From: Glaciecola petra
GTDB lineage: Bacteria > Pseudomonadota > Gammaproteobacteria > Enterobacterales > Alteromonadaceae
Direction of reading: 5' to 3'
Length of the DNA stretch: 64,000 nt
NCBI RefSeq assembly: GCF_031846345.1
Contig: NZ_JAVRHX010000002.1
Coordinates: 310,001 to 374,000, forward strand
The notes under the pieces: generated by a model
Told to the model about the DNA's origin: nothing
What the model saw: the letters and a program-made list of their open reading frames with translations, nothing else
Database searches by the model: none
Made by a program: the position numbers and the translations under genes
Part shown: positions 53,336 to 62,062 of the stretch, piece after piece
How the letters are laid out: the number at the start of each line of letters is the position of its first letter
How positions within the stretch are numbered: the first letter of the stretch is position 1

Positions 53336-54643
53336 ATGAACAAGTTTACATTATTAACTCAATTCCTTGTGTTAGTGTTTTTAGTCGCCGCGATAACTGT
53401 GGCCAATGCACAGCAAATGGACGCTAAACTTAATATGGCTAAGCGTGAATTAATGAGTATTGAAAGCAAACTTAAAACCATTAAAACTGGTGATGTCAGC
53501 CAATACAATCGTATTAGTGAACAATTAACCAAAACCTCTAATTTACTGCAAACGACTGAATCTAAAACTCATCCCGATTATGTGGTGAGTGTGCAGAAAT
53601 GGAGCAGCTTGCGACAAAATATGGTCGAAATAGCCCAGACTTGGCAAACTGCCCAGAGCGAACAGACTGCCCAGCGCCAACAAGCAACTCAAAAAAGTAA
53701 GCTCGATCTAGATAAGATATTAAGTAAATATCAGCGAGAAAATAGGCCTAAACTATCGCAAAACCCTAGCCCAAGTGAAGTAACACTATGGGCTCGCAAA
53801 ATGAAGGCTCTGCAAACCGATATTCTACAAGCAGACCTTAGTATTTTAAATAAGTCTGATGGGTCTAACGCAGATACTCAGCGTGTGAAAGCTTGGATAA
53901 GTGGTAATTTTCAGGAACAAATCTCGCAAGATATTAATTTACTTATGCAACAGTTTAACAGCCAGATAGAAATGGCTGTGCAACTTTCGCGTCAACTCGA
54001 AAATATAAACAGCACCCAAAAAATGAAAGTATACAACTTCGCCTATGGTGAAAATGGGCAACGAAACGCTGCTACCTTACAGCAAGGTTTATTAGCCAGT
54101 GCAAACGGCAAGGTACTTGATGACATATTTCCTAATATAAAGAACCCAAATAGACAAGACCATTTGGCGCTTATTGCATTTAATCAACAAAATTTTGAAG
54201 TTTATCAAGAGCAGGCAGCACAAACACATATAGAGCTTGCATCTGTACCAAAGAAGAAAAAGCCGGTTAGAGAAGACTTTATTAAAGGAATTTATCAAAA
54301 ATTATGGTATCGCGGGAGTGAGCTAGCTTCCATAGACCGCAAAGGTAGCATCTGGATGAATAACCGCGACGTTGGTGATGTGACGGCAAACGGAAGAATT
54401 TGGGTGGGCAGTAATGATTTAGGCTCCATAGAAAAAGACGGTAAGGTATGGTTTAGAGGACGGCATATTGGTACCCTAGAAGAGAACGGAAAAGTATGGC
54501 GTGGCGGAACTCAAGTTGGTTTGGTAGAACCCAACGGTAAAGTATGGGTAGATGGAAACTCAAATGGCGAAATTGTGCCATTTGAAGGAGAATGGAAACG
54601 CGCCGCTATTATCTATTTTTTTAGAGACATATTTGCCGAATAA
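53336..54643 (+). CDS. Exported coiled-coil protein with six 16-residue beta repeats
   Basis: A 435-residue exported protein. The signal peptide (about 1-27) ends TVANAQ; residues 30-280 are helical, Gln-rich and coiled-coil-like (MAKRELMSIESKLKTIKTGD). The C-terminus has six exact 16-residue repeats (VGSNDLGSIEKDGKVW, FRGRHIGTLEENGKVW and so on) ending in Trp, resembling the beta-flower class of repeat. ATG 53336 is chosen because GGAGG lies 8 bases upstream; the frame opens 24 bases earlier. It is monocistronic. Function unknown; a surface or peptidoglycan role is speculation. Confidence 0.85.
   Translation: MNKFTLLTQFLVLVFLVAAITVANAQQMDAKLNMAKRELMSIESKLKTIKTGDVSQYNRISEQLTKTSNLLQTTESKTHPDYVVSVQKWSSLRQNMVEIAQTWQTAQSEQTAQRQQATQKSKLDLDKILSKYQRENRPKLSQNPSPSEVTLWARKMKALQTDILQADLSILNKSDGSNADTQRVKAWISGNFQEQISQDINLLMQQFNSQIEMAVQLSRQLENINSTQKMKVYNFAYGENGQRNAATLQQGLLASANGKVLDDIFPNIKNPNRQDHLALIAFNQQNFEVYQEQAAQTHIELASVPKKKKPVREDFIKGIYQKLWYRGSELASIDRKGSIWMNNRDVGDVTANGRIWVGSNDLGSIEKDGKVWFRGRHIGTLEENGKVWRGGTQVGLVEPNGKVWVDGNSNGEIVPFEGEWKRAAIIYFFRDIFAE
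54308..54595 (+). repeat. Six tandem 48-bp coding repeats (16 aa each)
   Basis: Six in-frame units of exactly 48 bases encoding x-x-G-x-x-x-G-x-I/V-x-x-x-G-x-V/I-W: YRGSELASIDRKGSIW, MNNRDVGDVTANGRIW, VGSNDLGSIEKDGKVW, FRGRHIGTLEENGKVW, RGGTQVGLVEPNGKVW, VDGNSNGEIVPFEGEW. Nucleotide identity between units is low, so the repeats are old. Confidence 0.92.
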
Positions 54644-54698
54644 TTTTTCAAGTTAGAATTAAAGACATGATTTAGTTTAAACAAACAAAGAGGTCAAA

Positions 54699-54902
54699 AT
54701 GACTAAGATAAAGTCATCAACAATAAAGATAGTATCACTCATCAGTTTATTTTTTAGTGTTTTACTGCTTAGTGCGTGCGCGCCTGAAGTGGGCAGTATC
54801 GAATGGTGTGAAAATCTAGAAGAAAAGCCCAAAGGTGATTGGACTGCAAACGAGTTATCTGATTATGCCAAACATTGTTTGATACCGAAATCTGAAGACT
54901 AA
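54699..54902 (+). CDS. DUF3012 lipoprotein
   Basis: A 67-residue lipoprotein: lipobox LSAC (Cys about 27), then the compact DUF3012 motif APEVGSIEWCENLEEKPKGDWTANELSDYAKHCL with two conserved Cys and an acidic tail. DUF3012 proteins are small, secreted and uncharacterised, frequent in Alteromonadales and Vibrionales. It is followed by an 87-base gap before the M2 peptidase gene. Confidence 0.93.
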   Translation: MTKIKSSTIKIVSLISLFFSVLLLSACAPEVGSIEWCENLEEKPKGDWTANELSDYAKHCLIPKSED

Positions 54903-54989
54903 ATTGCTATGCATGGACACATCTGTGCAAGGTGGTTAGCTCATTGGGCAATCCAACAACAATTATTACAATAAAAATACGACAGGTTA

Positions 54990-56825
54990 ATGATGAAAAA
55001 AATTAAATTTTCGTTGCTCGCCGCGGCTGCGTTAATAGCCGGTGTTGCGTGCTCTCCAACTAATGATGATAGTAGCGCCAATAAGGCCCAAACTGAAATA
55101 TTAAACGCTGCTGATGCTAAGGCATTTTTGAATAAATTTGAAGCTGAGATGGACAAAATATCCACGCCAGCCGCTCACGCAGCTTGGGCATATGCCACGC
55201 ATATCAATTACGACACTGCAAAAGTAACAGCATATTTTAATGAACAAGTATCAGTATTACGCGCAAAATATGCGGTAGAAGCAGCTAAGTTTAACGATGT
55301 AGAAGTCGATGCTGATACACGCAGACAACTTGAATTGCTGAAAGCTTCGCTAGAAATAGCACCACCAGCGGATTCGAAAAAAGCCGAGCGTTTAGCGGCA
55401 ATTGGCTCAGAAATGACCAGTATGTATGGCGCTGGGGAATACTGCCGAGAAGATGGTACTTGTTTGTCATTGGTCGAAATGAGTGCAGAAATGTCAACAT
55501 CTCGCGATCCTGAATTATTAAAAGAGTACTGGCAAGGTTGGCGCGAAGTTTCTAAACCTATGCGCGACATATATACGGAACAAGTAGGTATTGCTAACGA
55601 GGGCGCCAAAGAGCTAGGTTTTGCTAATACCTCTGAGTTGTGGCGGGCAAAATACGATATGCCTGCTGCTGATTTTCCAAAAGAATTAGATCGTTTATGG
55701 GGTCAAGTACAGCCATTTTATAATGCTCTTCAGTGCCATGTACGCGCTGAACTTTCAGAGCACTATGGCGAAGATATTGTGCCCCTTAACAAACCGATAC
55801 CCGCTCACCTGCTTGGCAATATGTGGGCACAGAGTTGGGGCAATATTTACGATATCGTCAAACCTGAGCAAGAAATGAACGTGCCCGATGTGACTAAAGC
55901 AATGGCCGAGCAAGGGTATGACGAATTGAGAATGGTCAAAGAAGCAGAGGACTTTTTTTCTTCACTAGGATTTGACCCACTTCCCGATACATTCTATGAG
56001 CGCTCTATGTTTCAAAAGCCAGAGGGGCGCGATGTTCAGTGTCATGCTTCGGCCTGGAATTTAGATGACAAGGAAGACCTGCGAATAAAAATGTGCATTC
56101 AGATCACCGGTGAAGAATTCAATGTTATTCACCATGAACTAGGGCATAACTACTATCAACGCGCATATAAGGACTTACCCGTTTTATACAGAGGCTCAGC
56201 AAACAGCGGCTTCCATGAAGCTATTGGCGATACAGTTGCCTTATCAATTACACCAACTTACCTCAAAGGCCTTGGGCTAATTGATGAAATCCCTGATGCA
56301 TCAAATGATATAGGCATGCTGCTTAAAGTGGCTTTAGACAAAATAGCGTTTATTCCCTTTGGTTTAATGGTTGACCAATGGCGTTGGCAAGTGCTTGAAG
56401 GCAATATACCTCCAGAACAGTACAATAAACTTTGGTGGGAACTTCGCGAGAAATACCAAGGTGTTGCTGCTCCTGTTGAGCGCAGCGCAGACGCTTTTGA
56501 TCCTGGCGCAAAATATCACGTGCCTGCCAACGTTTCTTACACGCGCTATTTTTTAGCACATATTCTGCAATTTCAATTTCACAAAGCGCTATGTGATATC
56601 GCGGGTAGCGAAGAGCCTTTGCATCGTTGTTCAATTGTTGGCAGTAAAGAAGCAGGAACTGCGCTCAACAACATGCTAGAAATGGGTAAAAGCCGTCCAT
56701 GGCAAGAAGCTATGCAAACTATGACAGGCGCTCCCGATATGGATGCGTCTACAATTGAAGCTTATTTTGCTCCGCTTAAAGTATGGTTAGACGAGCAAAA
56801 TGCCAACAGGGAATGTGGTTGGTAG
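54990..56825 (+). CDS. M2-family metallopeptidase (peptidyl-dipeptidase A-like)
   Basis: A 611-residue zinc dicarboxypeptidase of the angiotensin-converting-enzyme family. The lipobox is AGVAC (Cys about 21). The zinc motif is HHELGH in NVIHHELGHNYYQRAYKDLP, with the downstream third ligand Glu in GFHEAIGDTVALS, both typical of M2. It is anchored in the periplasm and releases C-terminal dipeptides from peptides. Start ATG 54990 or the ATG three bases later. Its end overlaps the start region of the DUF2868 gene. Confidence 0.95.
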   Translation: MMKKIKFSLLAAAALIAGVACSPTNDDSSANKAQTEILNAADAKAFLNKFEAEMDKISTPAAHAAWAYATHINYDTAKVTAYFNEQVSVLRAKYAVEAAKFNDVEVDADTRRQLELLKASLEIAPPADSKKAERLAAIGSEMTSMYGAGEYCREDGTCLSLVEMSAEMSTSRDPELLKEYWQGWREVSKPMRDIYTEQVGIANEGAKELGFANTSELWRAKYDMPAADFPKELDRLWGQVQPFYNALQCHVRAELSEHYGEDIVPLNKPIPAHLLGNMWAQSWGNIYDIVKPEQEMNVPDVTKAMAEQGYDELRMVKEAEDFFSSLGFDPLPDTFYERSMFQKPEGRDVQCHASAWNLDDKEDLRIKMCIQITGEEFNVIHHELGHNYYQRAYKDLPVLYRGSANSGFHEAIGDTVALSITPTYLKGLGLIDEIPDASNDIGMLLKVALDKIAFIPFGLMVDQWRWQVLEGNIPPEQYNKLWWELREKYQGVAAPVERSADAFDPGAKYHVPANVSYTRYFLAHILQFQFHKALCDIAGSEEPLHRCSIVGSKEAGTALNNMLEMGKSRPWQEAMQTMTGAPDMDASTIEAYFAPLKVWLDEQNANRECGW

Positions 56826-58027
56826 CCGTTTTTATTTTGCAAGCTAAACAAAGCGACTTTACCCCAGCGAGCGCGTCTACCTTGTCGCGGCCTATCCTTA
56901 TTATTGGCTTTTTACTCGGCTTCGCTTTTAGCATAGGTGTATTAATTGGTGACGATGCAGGGCGAGTAAGTTTGTTGGGACTCATGGTTGTTTATGCCTT
57001 TGTTCCATTGCTAGGGGCCTTACTGTCGGTGATTTCTTTGGTCAAAGGTAAAGGCATCAATTTTGCTCGCTTACTGAGTGAGTTTTTACCTTCCAAATCG
57101 CTAAAGTCATATCTGCATAAAGCACATCAGTTAAAAATGGATAAGCCATGGTTTTTCTTACAAAGCCAAGGGGCTGCGCTGGCCTATGCCCTTAGTTCAT
57201 TTTTTGTTTTTATACTGTATTTATTAATTACCGATATGAACTTTGTATGGCGTAGCACTATACTTGGGGCCGAGCAAGTCTTACCCTTATTGGAGCTTAT
57301 CGCCTTGCCTTGGTGGTTTGTAGAGTCTGCTCAGCCAAGCATCGAATTGATTCGCGCAACTCAAGATTCGCGATTAAACGAAAGTTACACAAATGTCGTC
57401 GTTTTTGGGCAATGGTGGAAATTTGTTTTAGCGACGATTTTTGTTTACTCCTTCGTTTTGCGAGGTGTACTTTTATTTGTTGCGAAGGTATGGCTGAAAA
57501 AGCTCGCTAGTGAGAATCGAAAAAATAACACAAAGAGCAACACTGTAAATATCACTGACGCATTTAACAGTAATATCGAAAAACACCGAAAAACAACCAA
57601 ACTGTATAAGCTTGAGCCAGTTACGCAAACCTTACCGAAAAAGTATGCCTTGATGAATTGGGCAAGCTTGTCTCAAAAAATACTTTCGCAATTGAGATTG
57701 GAGCCAATTGAAGAGCTTCCCCAAGGGCCATTTATTTTTGATGTCGATTTACTTGAAAAACTGCAAAGCAACAGCACACAATTGCTGCTGGTAAAGGCTT
57801 GGGAGCCGCCGATGGGTGAACTTCAAGATTATATGGAACATACTCGAGGTTTGTTGTATCCGATTAATTACAAGAAGGACAAGGTCATTGCCCCATTACC
57901 TATCCATCTTGAGGAATGGCAAAGGTTTACAGCAAAATTGCCGAATTGGGGCATTTATCAAGCGGCTACTCATGAGTGTGAGATAGCGCAGGTTCAAGAG
58001 AATCAAGGTGAACAAAATGCCGAATAA
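56783..58027 (+). CDS. DUF2868 membrane protein
   Basis: A protein of about 400-414 residues with four or more transmembrane segments (ILIIGFLLGFAFSIGVLIGD, LLGLMVVYAFVPLLGALLSV, ALAYALSSFFVFILYLLI, FVLATIFVYSFVLRGVLLFV). It matches DUF2868, which is regularly encoded just before a DUF3482 GTPase, as here. It overlaps the M2 peptidase end by up to 43 bases; ATG 56813 would shorten the overlap to 13. The soluble C-terminal part (FDVDLLEKLQSNSTQLLLVKAWEPPMGELQDYM) is cytoplasmic. Role unknown; probably membrane partner of the GTPase. Confidence 0.85.
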   Translation: MVRRAKCQQGMWLVAVFILQAKQSDFTPASASTLSRPILIIGFLLGFAFSIGVLIGDDAGRVSLLGLMVVYAFVPLLGALLSVISLVKGKGINFARLLSEFLPSKSLKSYLHKAHQLKMDKPWFFLQSQGAALAYALSSFFVFILYLLITDMNFVWRSTILGAEQVLPLLELIALPWWFVESAQPSIELIRATQDSRLNESYTNVVVFGQWWKFVLATIFVYSFVLRGVLLFVAKVWLKKLASENRKNNTKSNTVNITDAFNSNIEKHRKTTKLYKLEPVTQTLPKKYALMNWASLSQKILSQLRLEPIEELPQGPFIFDVDLLEKLQSNSTQLLLVKAWEPPMGELQDYMEHTRGLLYPINYKKDKVIAPLPIHLEEWQRFTAKLPNWGIYQAATHECEIAQVQENQGEQNAE

Positions 58028-59390
58028 GGCTTCTCCTGTATTCGCTGTGGTTGGGCATCCCAACAAGGGTAAGTCTTCAATTGTGTCGACACTTTCGCAC
58101 AACGACAACATTCAAATTTCGAGCCGAAGCGGCACTACTGAAAACGCCGACCATTACACCGTTAATACCCAACAAGGCAGTTATGATTTAGTTGATACGC
58201 CAGGTTTTCAGAGGCCAGTAAAGGTATTGGCATGGTTAGAGCAACACTGCAGTAGTGCAAACGAACGAGCCCTAGCGGTTGCTATGTTTGTAAAAGACCC
58301 TGAATGTCAGCAATTATTTAAAGATGAAGTCGCTTTACTTGAGCCTATTGTAGCAGGTGCAGCGATCCTTTATGTCGTCGATGGTTCACGGCCTTATGGT
58401 GTTGAATATGAAGCAGAGATGGAGATTCTTAGATGGACAGGGCAGCCATCGATGGCGCTTATTAATCCTATTGAAAACTCAGACTATATTGAAGAGTGGA
58501 ATAATGCCCTAGCTCAATATTTCAAGTCGGTTAGGGTATTTAATCCCATGAAGGCCGAATTTGAAAAGCATATTGAATTGCTACAAACCTTTACGCATTT
58601 AAATCCTGCATGGGCACAAACACTCAGCGAGATTATTCAAGATTTGCAGGATAAACGTTTGCAACAGCAAGCCTTTAGCGTCAGCATTTTATCGCAACTT
58701 ATCGATGACTTATGCCAGTACGAAATATGTCAAAAAGTGCTAACGCAAGCACAAGCAAAAACTGTACAACCTATCCTCGACAGACAATATAAAGAATGGA
58801 TGAAGCAGCGTGAACAAAGTGCAGTCAAAAAACTATTAGACAACTATGCGCATTTTCAAACTCAAGTGTCGCTTGAGCAATTTGATTTACCCCCTGATCT
58901 TTTCGATTGCGATCAGTGGTTTGCTTGGGGCCTAAATAAAAAACAACTAGTAGTAGCAGCAACCGCAGCTGGCGCCGTGAGCGGTGCCGCACTTGACGCG
59001 GCCGTGGCAGGGTCTAGCTTTATGTTAGGTTCTATTGGTGGGGGCTTAATTGGAGCCGGAAGTGCTTGGTTTGGTGCAGATAAAATTGTTGATATTAAAA
59101 TCAAAGGCTTGCCTATTGGCGGATATCAAGCTTGTGTAGGCCCTATTAAAAATCGCAATTTTCCGTATGTTGTTATTGGACGTTTCATTCATTTATATCG
59201 GCAAATCTCTCAACTCAATCATGCTAATCGCCAAAATTTAAATATTAGTACCAGTGACTTTCAAGACAAGGTTGAAAGCCTCGAGAAATCAGCACAGAAA
59301 GAACTCAATCGCGCATGTGAAAGATTAATCAAACAAAAACCAGTAGATAATCTAGAAGCAATTCTTACCCCTTTATTTTCCACAAAGTAA
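58017..59390 (+). CDS. DUF3482 GTPase
   Basis: A 457-residue Era/TrmE-like GTPase: P-loop GHPNKGKSS (G1), a switch region SSRSGTTENADH (G2), DTPGF (G3), then an extended DUF3482 region with a Gly/Ala-rich hydrophobic stretch (AATAAGAVSGAALDAAVAGSSFMLGSIGGGLIGAGSAWFGADKIVDIKI) that may insert in the membrane. ATG 58017 has AAGG 8 bases upstream; a GTG at 58008 is in frame but inside that box. It overlaps the DUF2868 stop by 11 bases, and the two are likely one functional pair. GTP hydrolysis is predicted from motifs only. Confidence 0.88.
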   Translation: MPNKASPVFAVVGHPNKGKSSIVSTLSHNDNIQISSRSGTTENADHYTVNTQQGSYDLVDTPGFQRPVKVLAWLEQHCSSANERALAVAMFVKDPECQQLFKDEVALLEPIVAGAAILYVVDGSRPYGVEYEAEMEILRWTGQPSMALINPIENSDYIEEWNNALAQYFKSVRVFNPMKAEFEKHIELLQTFTHLNPAWAQTLSEIIQDLQDKRLQQQAFSVSILSQLIDDLCQYEICQKVLTQAQAKTVQPILDRQYKEWMKQREQSAVKKLLDNYAHFQTQVSLEQFDLPPDLFDCDQWFAWGLNKKQLVVAATAAGAVSGAALDAAVAGSSFMLGSIGGGLIGAGSAWFGADKIVDIKIKGLPIGGYQACVGPIKNRNFPYVVIGRFIHLYRQISQLNHANRQNLNISTSDFQDKVESLEKSAQKELNRACERLIKQKPVDNLEAILTPLFSTK

Positions 59391-59404
59391 GGTCAAAACC
59401 TGCA

Positions 59405-59537
59405 TCATTCCTGCATTCACCCTGTCATTCCCGCTTTCACTCTGTCATTCCCGCGAAAGCGGGAACCTCTATACACATCAGCGCACACTCTGTCATTCCC
59501 GCCTTCATTCTGTCATTCCCGCGAAAGCGGGAACCTC
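59405..59537 (+). repeat. REP array, forward orientation (left of GIY-YIG gene)
   Basis: Two complete palindromic units (59444-59469, 59512-59537; GTCATTCCCGCGAAAGCGGG then AACCTC) and at least three partial units reading CTGTCATTCCCGCTTTCA-like or TCATTCCTGC. The partial units keep only the GTCATTCCCGC half. It lies directly after the DUF3482 GTPase stop. Confidence 0.9.
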
Positions 59538-59569
59538 ACAACCAACAAAGTAGGCCCCAAAAAAGCACA

Positions 59570-59857
59570 TTAAATTAAATCATAATATAAATCATTCCAA
59601 GCGGGATTCAATTTATTGATAAGTTCAATTTTCCAGTCTCTTTTCCATTTTTTAACTCTTTTTTCTCGAAGTATTGCGTTATTTATATCTTCAAATTGTT
59701 CAAAATAGATAAGCTTATTCAAGTTATACGTAGCGCTAAAACCTTTTACTAGCTTATGTTTGTGCTGATAAATACGTTGGACTAAATTACTCGTAACGCC
59801 AATATATAGTGTTGTATTATTACGATTTGTAATGATGTAAAGGCATGCTTGTTTCAT
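59570..59857 (-). CDS. Single-domain GIY-YIG nuclease
   Basis: A 95-residue protein that is essentially a lone GIY-YIG nuclease domain: CLYIITNRNNTTLYIGVTSNLVQRIYQHKHK, then the catalytic Glu in AILREKRVKKWKRDWKIELINKLNPAWNDLY. The first motif is in LYIIT/LYIGV spacing (the GIY-YIG signature variant YII...YIG). ATG 59857 has AAGGAA 8-9 bases upstream; a longer start is unsupported. Such short UvrC-like GIY-YIG proteins are often found near REP sequences. Both flanks carry REP arrays in inverted orientation, so the gene may be part of a REP-associated unit. Confidence 0.9.
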   Translation of the reverse strand: MKQACLYIITNRNNTTLYIGVTSNLVQRIYQHKHKLVKGFSATYNLNKLIYFEQFEDINNAILREKRVKKWKRDWKIELINKLNPAWNDLYYDLI

Positions 59858-59927
59858 TATTGAATTCCTTTTCAATTGGATAACAACCATATACAGCTTT
59901 GAATAAATTGAAAAGGCCAGTTTTTTA

Positions 59928-60073
59928 GGTCCCCGCTTTCGCGGGGATGACAGAGCGTTTGGGGATGACAGAGTGTTTGGGGATGACAGGGTGCATGGGG
60001 TTGGCCAAGGGGTCCCCGCTTTCGCGGGGATGACAGAGTATTTGGGGATGACAGGGTGCTTGGGGATGACAGA
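59928..60073 (-). repeat. REP array, inverted orientation (right of GIY-YIG gene)
   Basis: Two complete units (GGTCCCCGCTTTCGCGGGGA then TGAC, near 59928 and 60011) followed by several partial GGGGATGACAG units (GAGTGTTT/GGGTGC spacers). The orientation is opposite to the left array and the stem sequence is CCCCGC rather than CCCGC. Confidence 0.9.
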
Positions 60074-60091
60074 TAGACCTGGGATACTTAC

Positions 60092-60565
60092 CTAATTCAA
60101 ATAAGCTTTAAGCATCCATACTAACTTTTCTTGTTCTTTAATATAGTCACTCATTAGGGCCGCAGTGCCTTCGTCAGAAGCGTCAGATGCTTGCTCAAGC
60201 AAGGCGCGCTGAGTGCTGATCAAAGTTTTGAAGCCGCTTAATAGGTTTTCAATAGCACTTTTACCATCGCTAATATTTTTAGCTTCTGCAATAAGTGAGT
60301 TGTTAGCGTAATCAGAATAAGCATGCAATGGCGCACCTTCAATGGTTAAAATACGCTCGGCAATTTCGTCGACTTTGAGTAATAGGTCGTTATAAATTTC
60401 CTCAAACTTTAAATGTAACTCGAAAAAGTTTTGTCCCTTAATGTTCCAATGAAATCCGCGAGTATTCATATAGTGGATTTGATAAGTGCTCAATAAGCCA
60501 TTGAGTGAATCGACAAGTGTTTTGCTTTTTTCGGTGTTTAAGCCAATAGAGTTTGTGTTGTTCAT
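60092..60565 (-). CDS. dps: Dps-family ferritin-like protein
   Basis: A 157-residue iron-sequestering, DNA-protecting dodecamer subunit. The ferroxidase motif region is GLLSTYQIHYMNTRGFHWNIKGQNFFELHLKFEEIYNDLLLKVDEIAERI, with the key His in FHWNI and the Asp/Glu in FEEIYNDLL. It stores ferrous iron with hydrogen peroxide and guards DNA in starvation. It is transcribed leftward with a REP array 19 bases beyond its stop. A 15-bp perfect palindrome lies 22 bases upstream of its ATG. Confidence 0.94.
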   Translation of the reverse strand: MNNTNSIGLNTEKSKTLVDSLNGLLSTYQIHYMNTRGFHWNIKGQNFFELHLKFEEIYNDLLLKVDEIAERILTIEGAPLHAYSDYANNSLIAEAKNISDGKSAIENLLSGFKTLISTQRALLEQASDASDEGTAALMSDYIKEQEKLVWMLKAYLN

Positions 60566-60586
60566 TGCGGTCTCCTTGTTAAGATG

Positions 60587-60601
60587 TGACCATTATGGTC
60601 A
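60587..60601. promoter_or_regulatory. Palindrome upstream of dps
   Basis: TGACCAT-T-ATGGTCA is a perfect 15-base inverted repeat 22 bases from the dps ATG, a likely operator or leader element. No match to a clear OxyR or Fur site was found. Confidence 0.5.
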
Positions 60602-60749
60602 GAAACCTTCAACGATTCCAACGAACAAATACTATCAATCTAATCTACTAAACCGAATCATAAAAGTTACTGTATCCACTTTTTCTTGTTCTGGCACATC
60701 AAGTTCATTATTAGCTTTCATGCTTTGTGAATCTTGTTCTCCGTTTTTG

Positions 60750-60842
60750 GAGATCTCCACTTGCGTGGAGATGACGGCAAGGGCGGTGGAGATGACGGCA
60801 AGGGCGGTGGAGATGACGGTGAGGGCAGTGGAGATGACTGGC
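60750..60842. repeat. REP-derived tandem repeat (21-bp units)
   Basis: A palindrome GAGATCTCCACTTGCGTGGA with ATGACGG tail is followed by three tandem 21-bp units starting GGAGATGACGGCAAGGGCGG (60767-60829) and a partial fourth. It fills the gap between dps and the DUF2058 gene and resembles the partial units near 59.4-60.1 kb. Confidence 0.85.
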
Positions 60843-60856
60843 TCAACTGCACTAGC

Positions 60857-61378
60857 TCACCACATCAAATCGTCGGGGACAACATAATCTGCATAGGGGT
60901 CATCTTCTTCGGCTATTTCTTCTTCAGCGACTTGAGTTTCAACAATAGCATCGGCGTCTCGCATGGCCACTTTTTTCGCTACAATACTCGGAATTACCAC
61001 ATAACTTTCTTCAAAGCGTGCAATCGATAACAGTCCATTTAAGAGTTGTTGTCTAAATAAGGAATTCACATACACAAATTTGATCAGCGTGCCGTCAGTA
61101 AAATTGTATTTAATATCACCACCCTTTAAATCGAGTTTATTTGCGCCTATTAATTGTTTTACCTGAGCCTTAATTTCTTTTTTTTGCTTTTCTTCTTGCT
61201 GTTGTTGATTAAGAGCACGGGCTTTTTCTGCTTCATTTTGTTTCTTTTCTTCTACACTGGCTTTCACCTCACGTGCTAATTCGCGAGATTTTTTGGAGCC
61301 CTTTTTAGCTTTTTTGAGTTTCTTTTGATTGACTAAACCCGCTTTCATCATTTGTTCTTGCAAGGACATTTTGGCCAT
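60857..61378 (-). CDS. DUF2058-family protein
   Basis: A 173-residue cytoplasmic protein with an N-terminal highly basic coil (MSLQEQMMKAGLVNQKKLKKAKKGSKKSRELAREVKASVEEKKQN) and a C-terminal domain (LKGGDIKYNFTDGTLIKFVYVNSLFRQQLLNGLLSIARFEESYVVIPSIVAKKV). This is the DUF2058 layout, known widely in gammaproteobacteria and thought to bind nucleic acid, but without established function. A GGA box supports the start. Its 3' end abuts the REP-like tandem repeat. Confidence 0.92.
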   Translation of the reverse strand: MAKMSLQEQMMKAGLVNQKKLKKAKKGSKKSRELAREVKASVEEKKQNEAEKARALNQQQQEEKQKKEIKAQVKQLIGANKLDLKGGDIKYNFTDGTLIKFVYVNSLFRQQLLNGLLSIARFEESYVVIPSIVAKKVAMRDADAIVETQVAEEEIAEEDDPYADYVVPDDLMW

Positions 61379-61549
61379 TTCTTATCCTGATATTTTTTTA
61401 TTAAGCATTTAATGTTGTGTATGTTACTCCTAAAAGAAACGCTTTAAAAGACGCCTTTCACTTGCTCATAATCACTATTTTGCTACTATGTTTTTCATAG
61501 ATAGACTGTTCAGCGTTATCCATTATTTTTTTAGTTGTAGGGAAACACA

Positions 61550-62062
61550 ATGCATATCATCTTGGGCTTACTTGGCGTAATAGTGACTATATTGGTGCTA
61601 TTAAATAGACTCAATCAGGGCGGTATAGATATAGGGTGGTTAAATCCATTCTCTTGGGCTCGGCGACGCAAATTCAGGAAAGAATATGAGCTTCACCCGG
61701 CCTTCACATTAGAATCACCTTTGGATGTAGCTGCTCTTTTTATGGTCGCAGTGGCAAAAATAAATGGTGATATGAGCAAAGAGCAACGCTCGGTTATCTT
61801 GTCTTTGTTTCAATCTGAATTAAAGCTAGATGAAAAAAAGGCAGTAGAACTTTTAAGCGCCAGCGTGCATATTTTTGGTAGAGGTGATGATGTATTGGGG
61901 AATCCTAGTGGGGTATTAATCAGAACAATGGACAAATTCAGTCAAGAACAGATTGACTCGGTCATGTTTATGTTAAACAAAGTTGCCACTGCAGAAGGCG
62001 AGGTAAGTTTGCCACAACAAGACTTAATAAAGCGTATAAAAAAGGCTTTTCCTAGTGCGTAA
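61550..62062 (+). CDS. TerB-like membrane-anchored protein
   Basis: A 170-residue protein with an N-terminal transmembrane helix (MHIILGLLGVIVTILVLLN), a short charged segment (WARRRKFRKEYELHPAF) and a helical C-terminal domain resembling TerB-like folds (SPLDVAALFMVAVAKINGDMSKEQRSVILSLFQSELKLD). TerB-like domains appear in stress and tellurite-associated proteins; here there is no other ter gene, so the role is unknown. It overlaps the next gene by 8 bases, so the two are coupled. Confidence 0.78.
   Translation: MHIILGLLGVIVTILVLLNRLNQGGIDIGWLNPFSWARRRKFRKEYELHPAFTLESPLDVAALFMVAVAKINGDMSKEQRSVILSLFQSELKLDEKKAVELLSASVHIFGRGDDVLGNPSGVLIRTMDKFSQEQIDSVMFMLNKVATAEGEVSLPQQDLIKRIKKAFPSA

Noticed and set aside
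60767..60829. Possible CRISPR or minisatellite-encoded protein (GDDGKGG repeats)
   Set aside because: The 21-bp units run head-to-tail without spacers and the frame has no start signal; it is REP-derived DNA.
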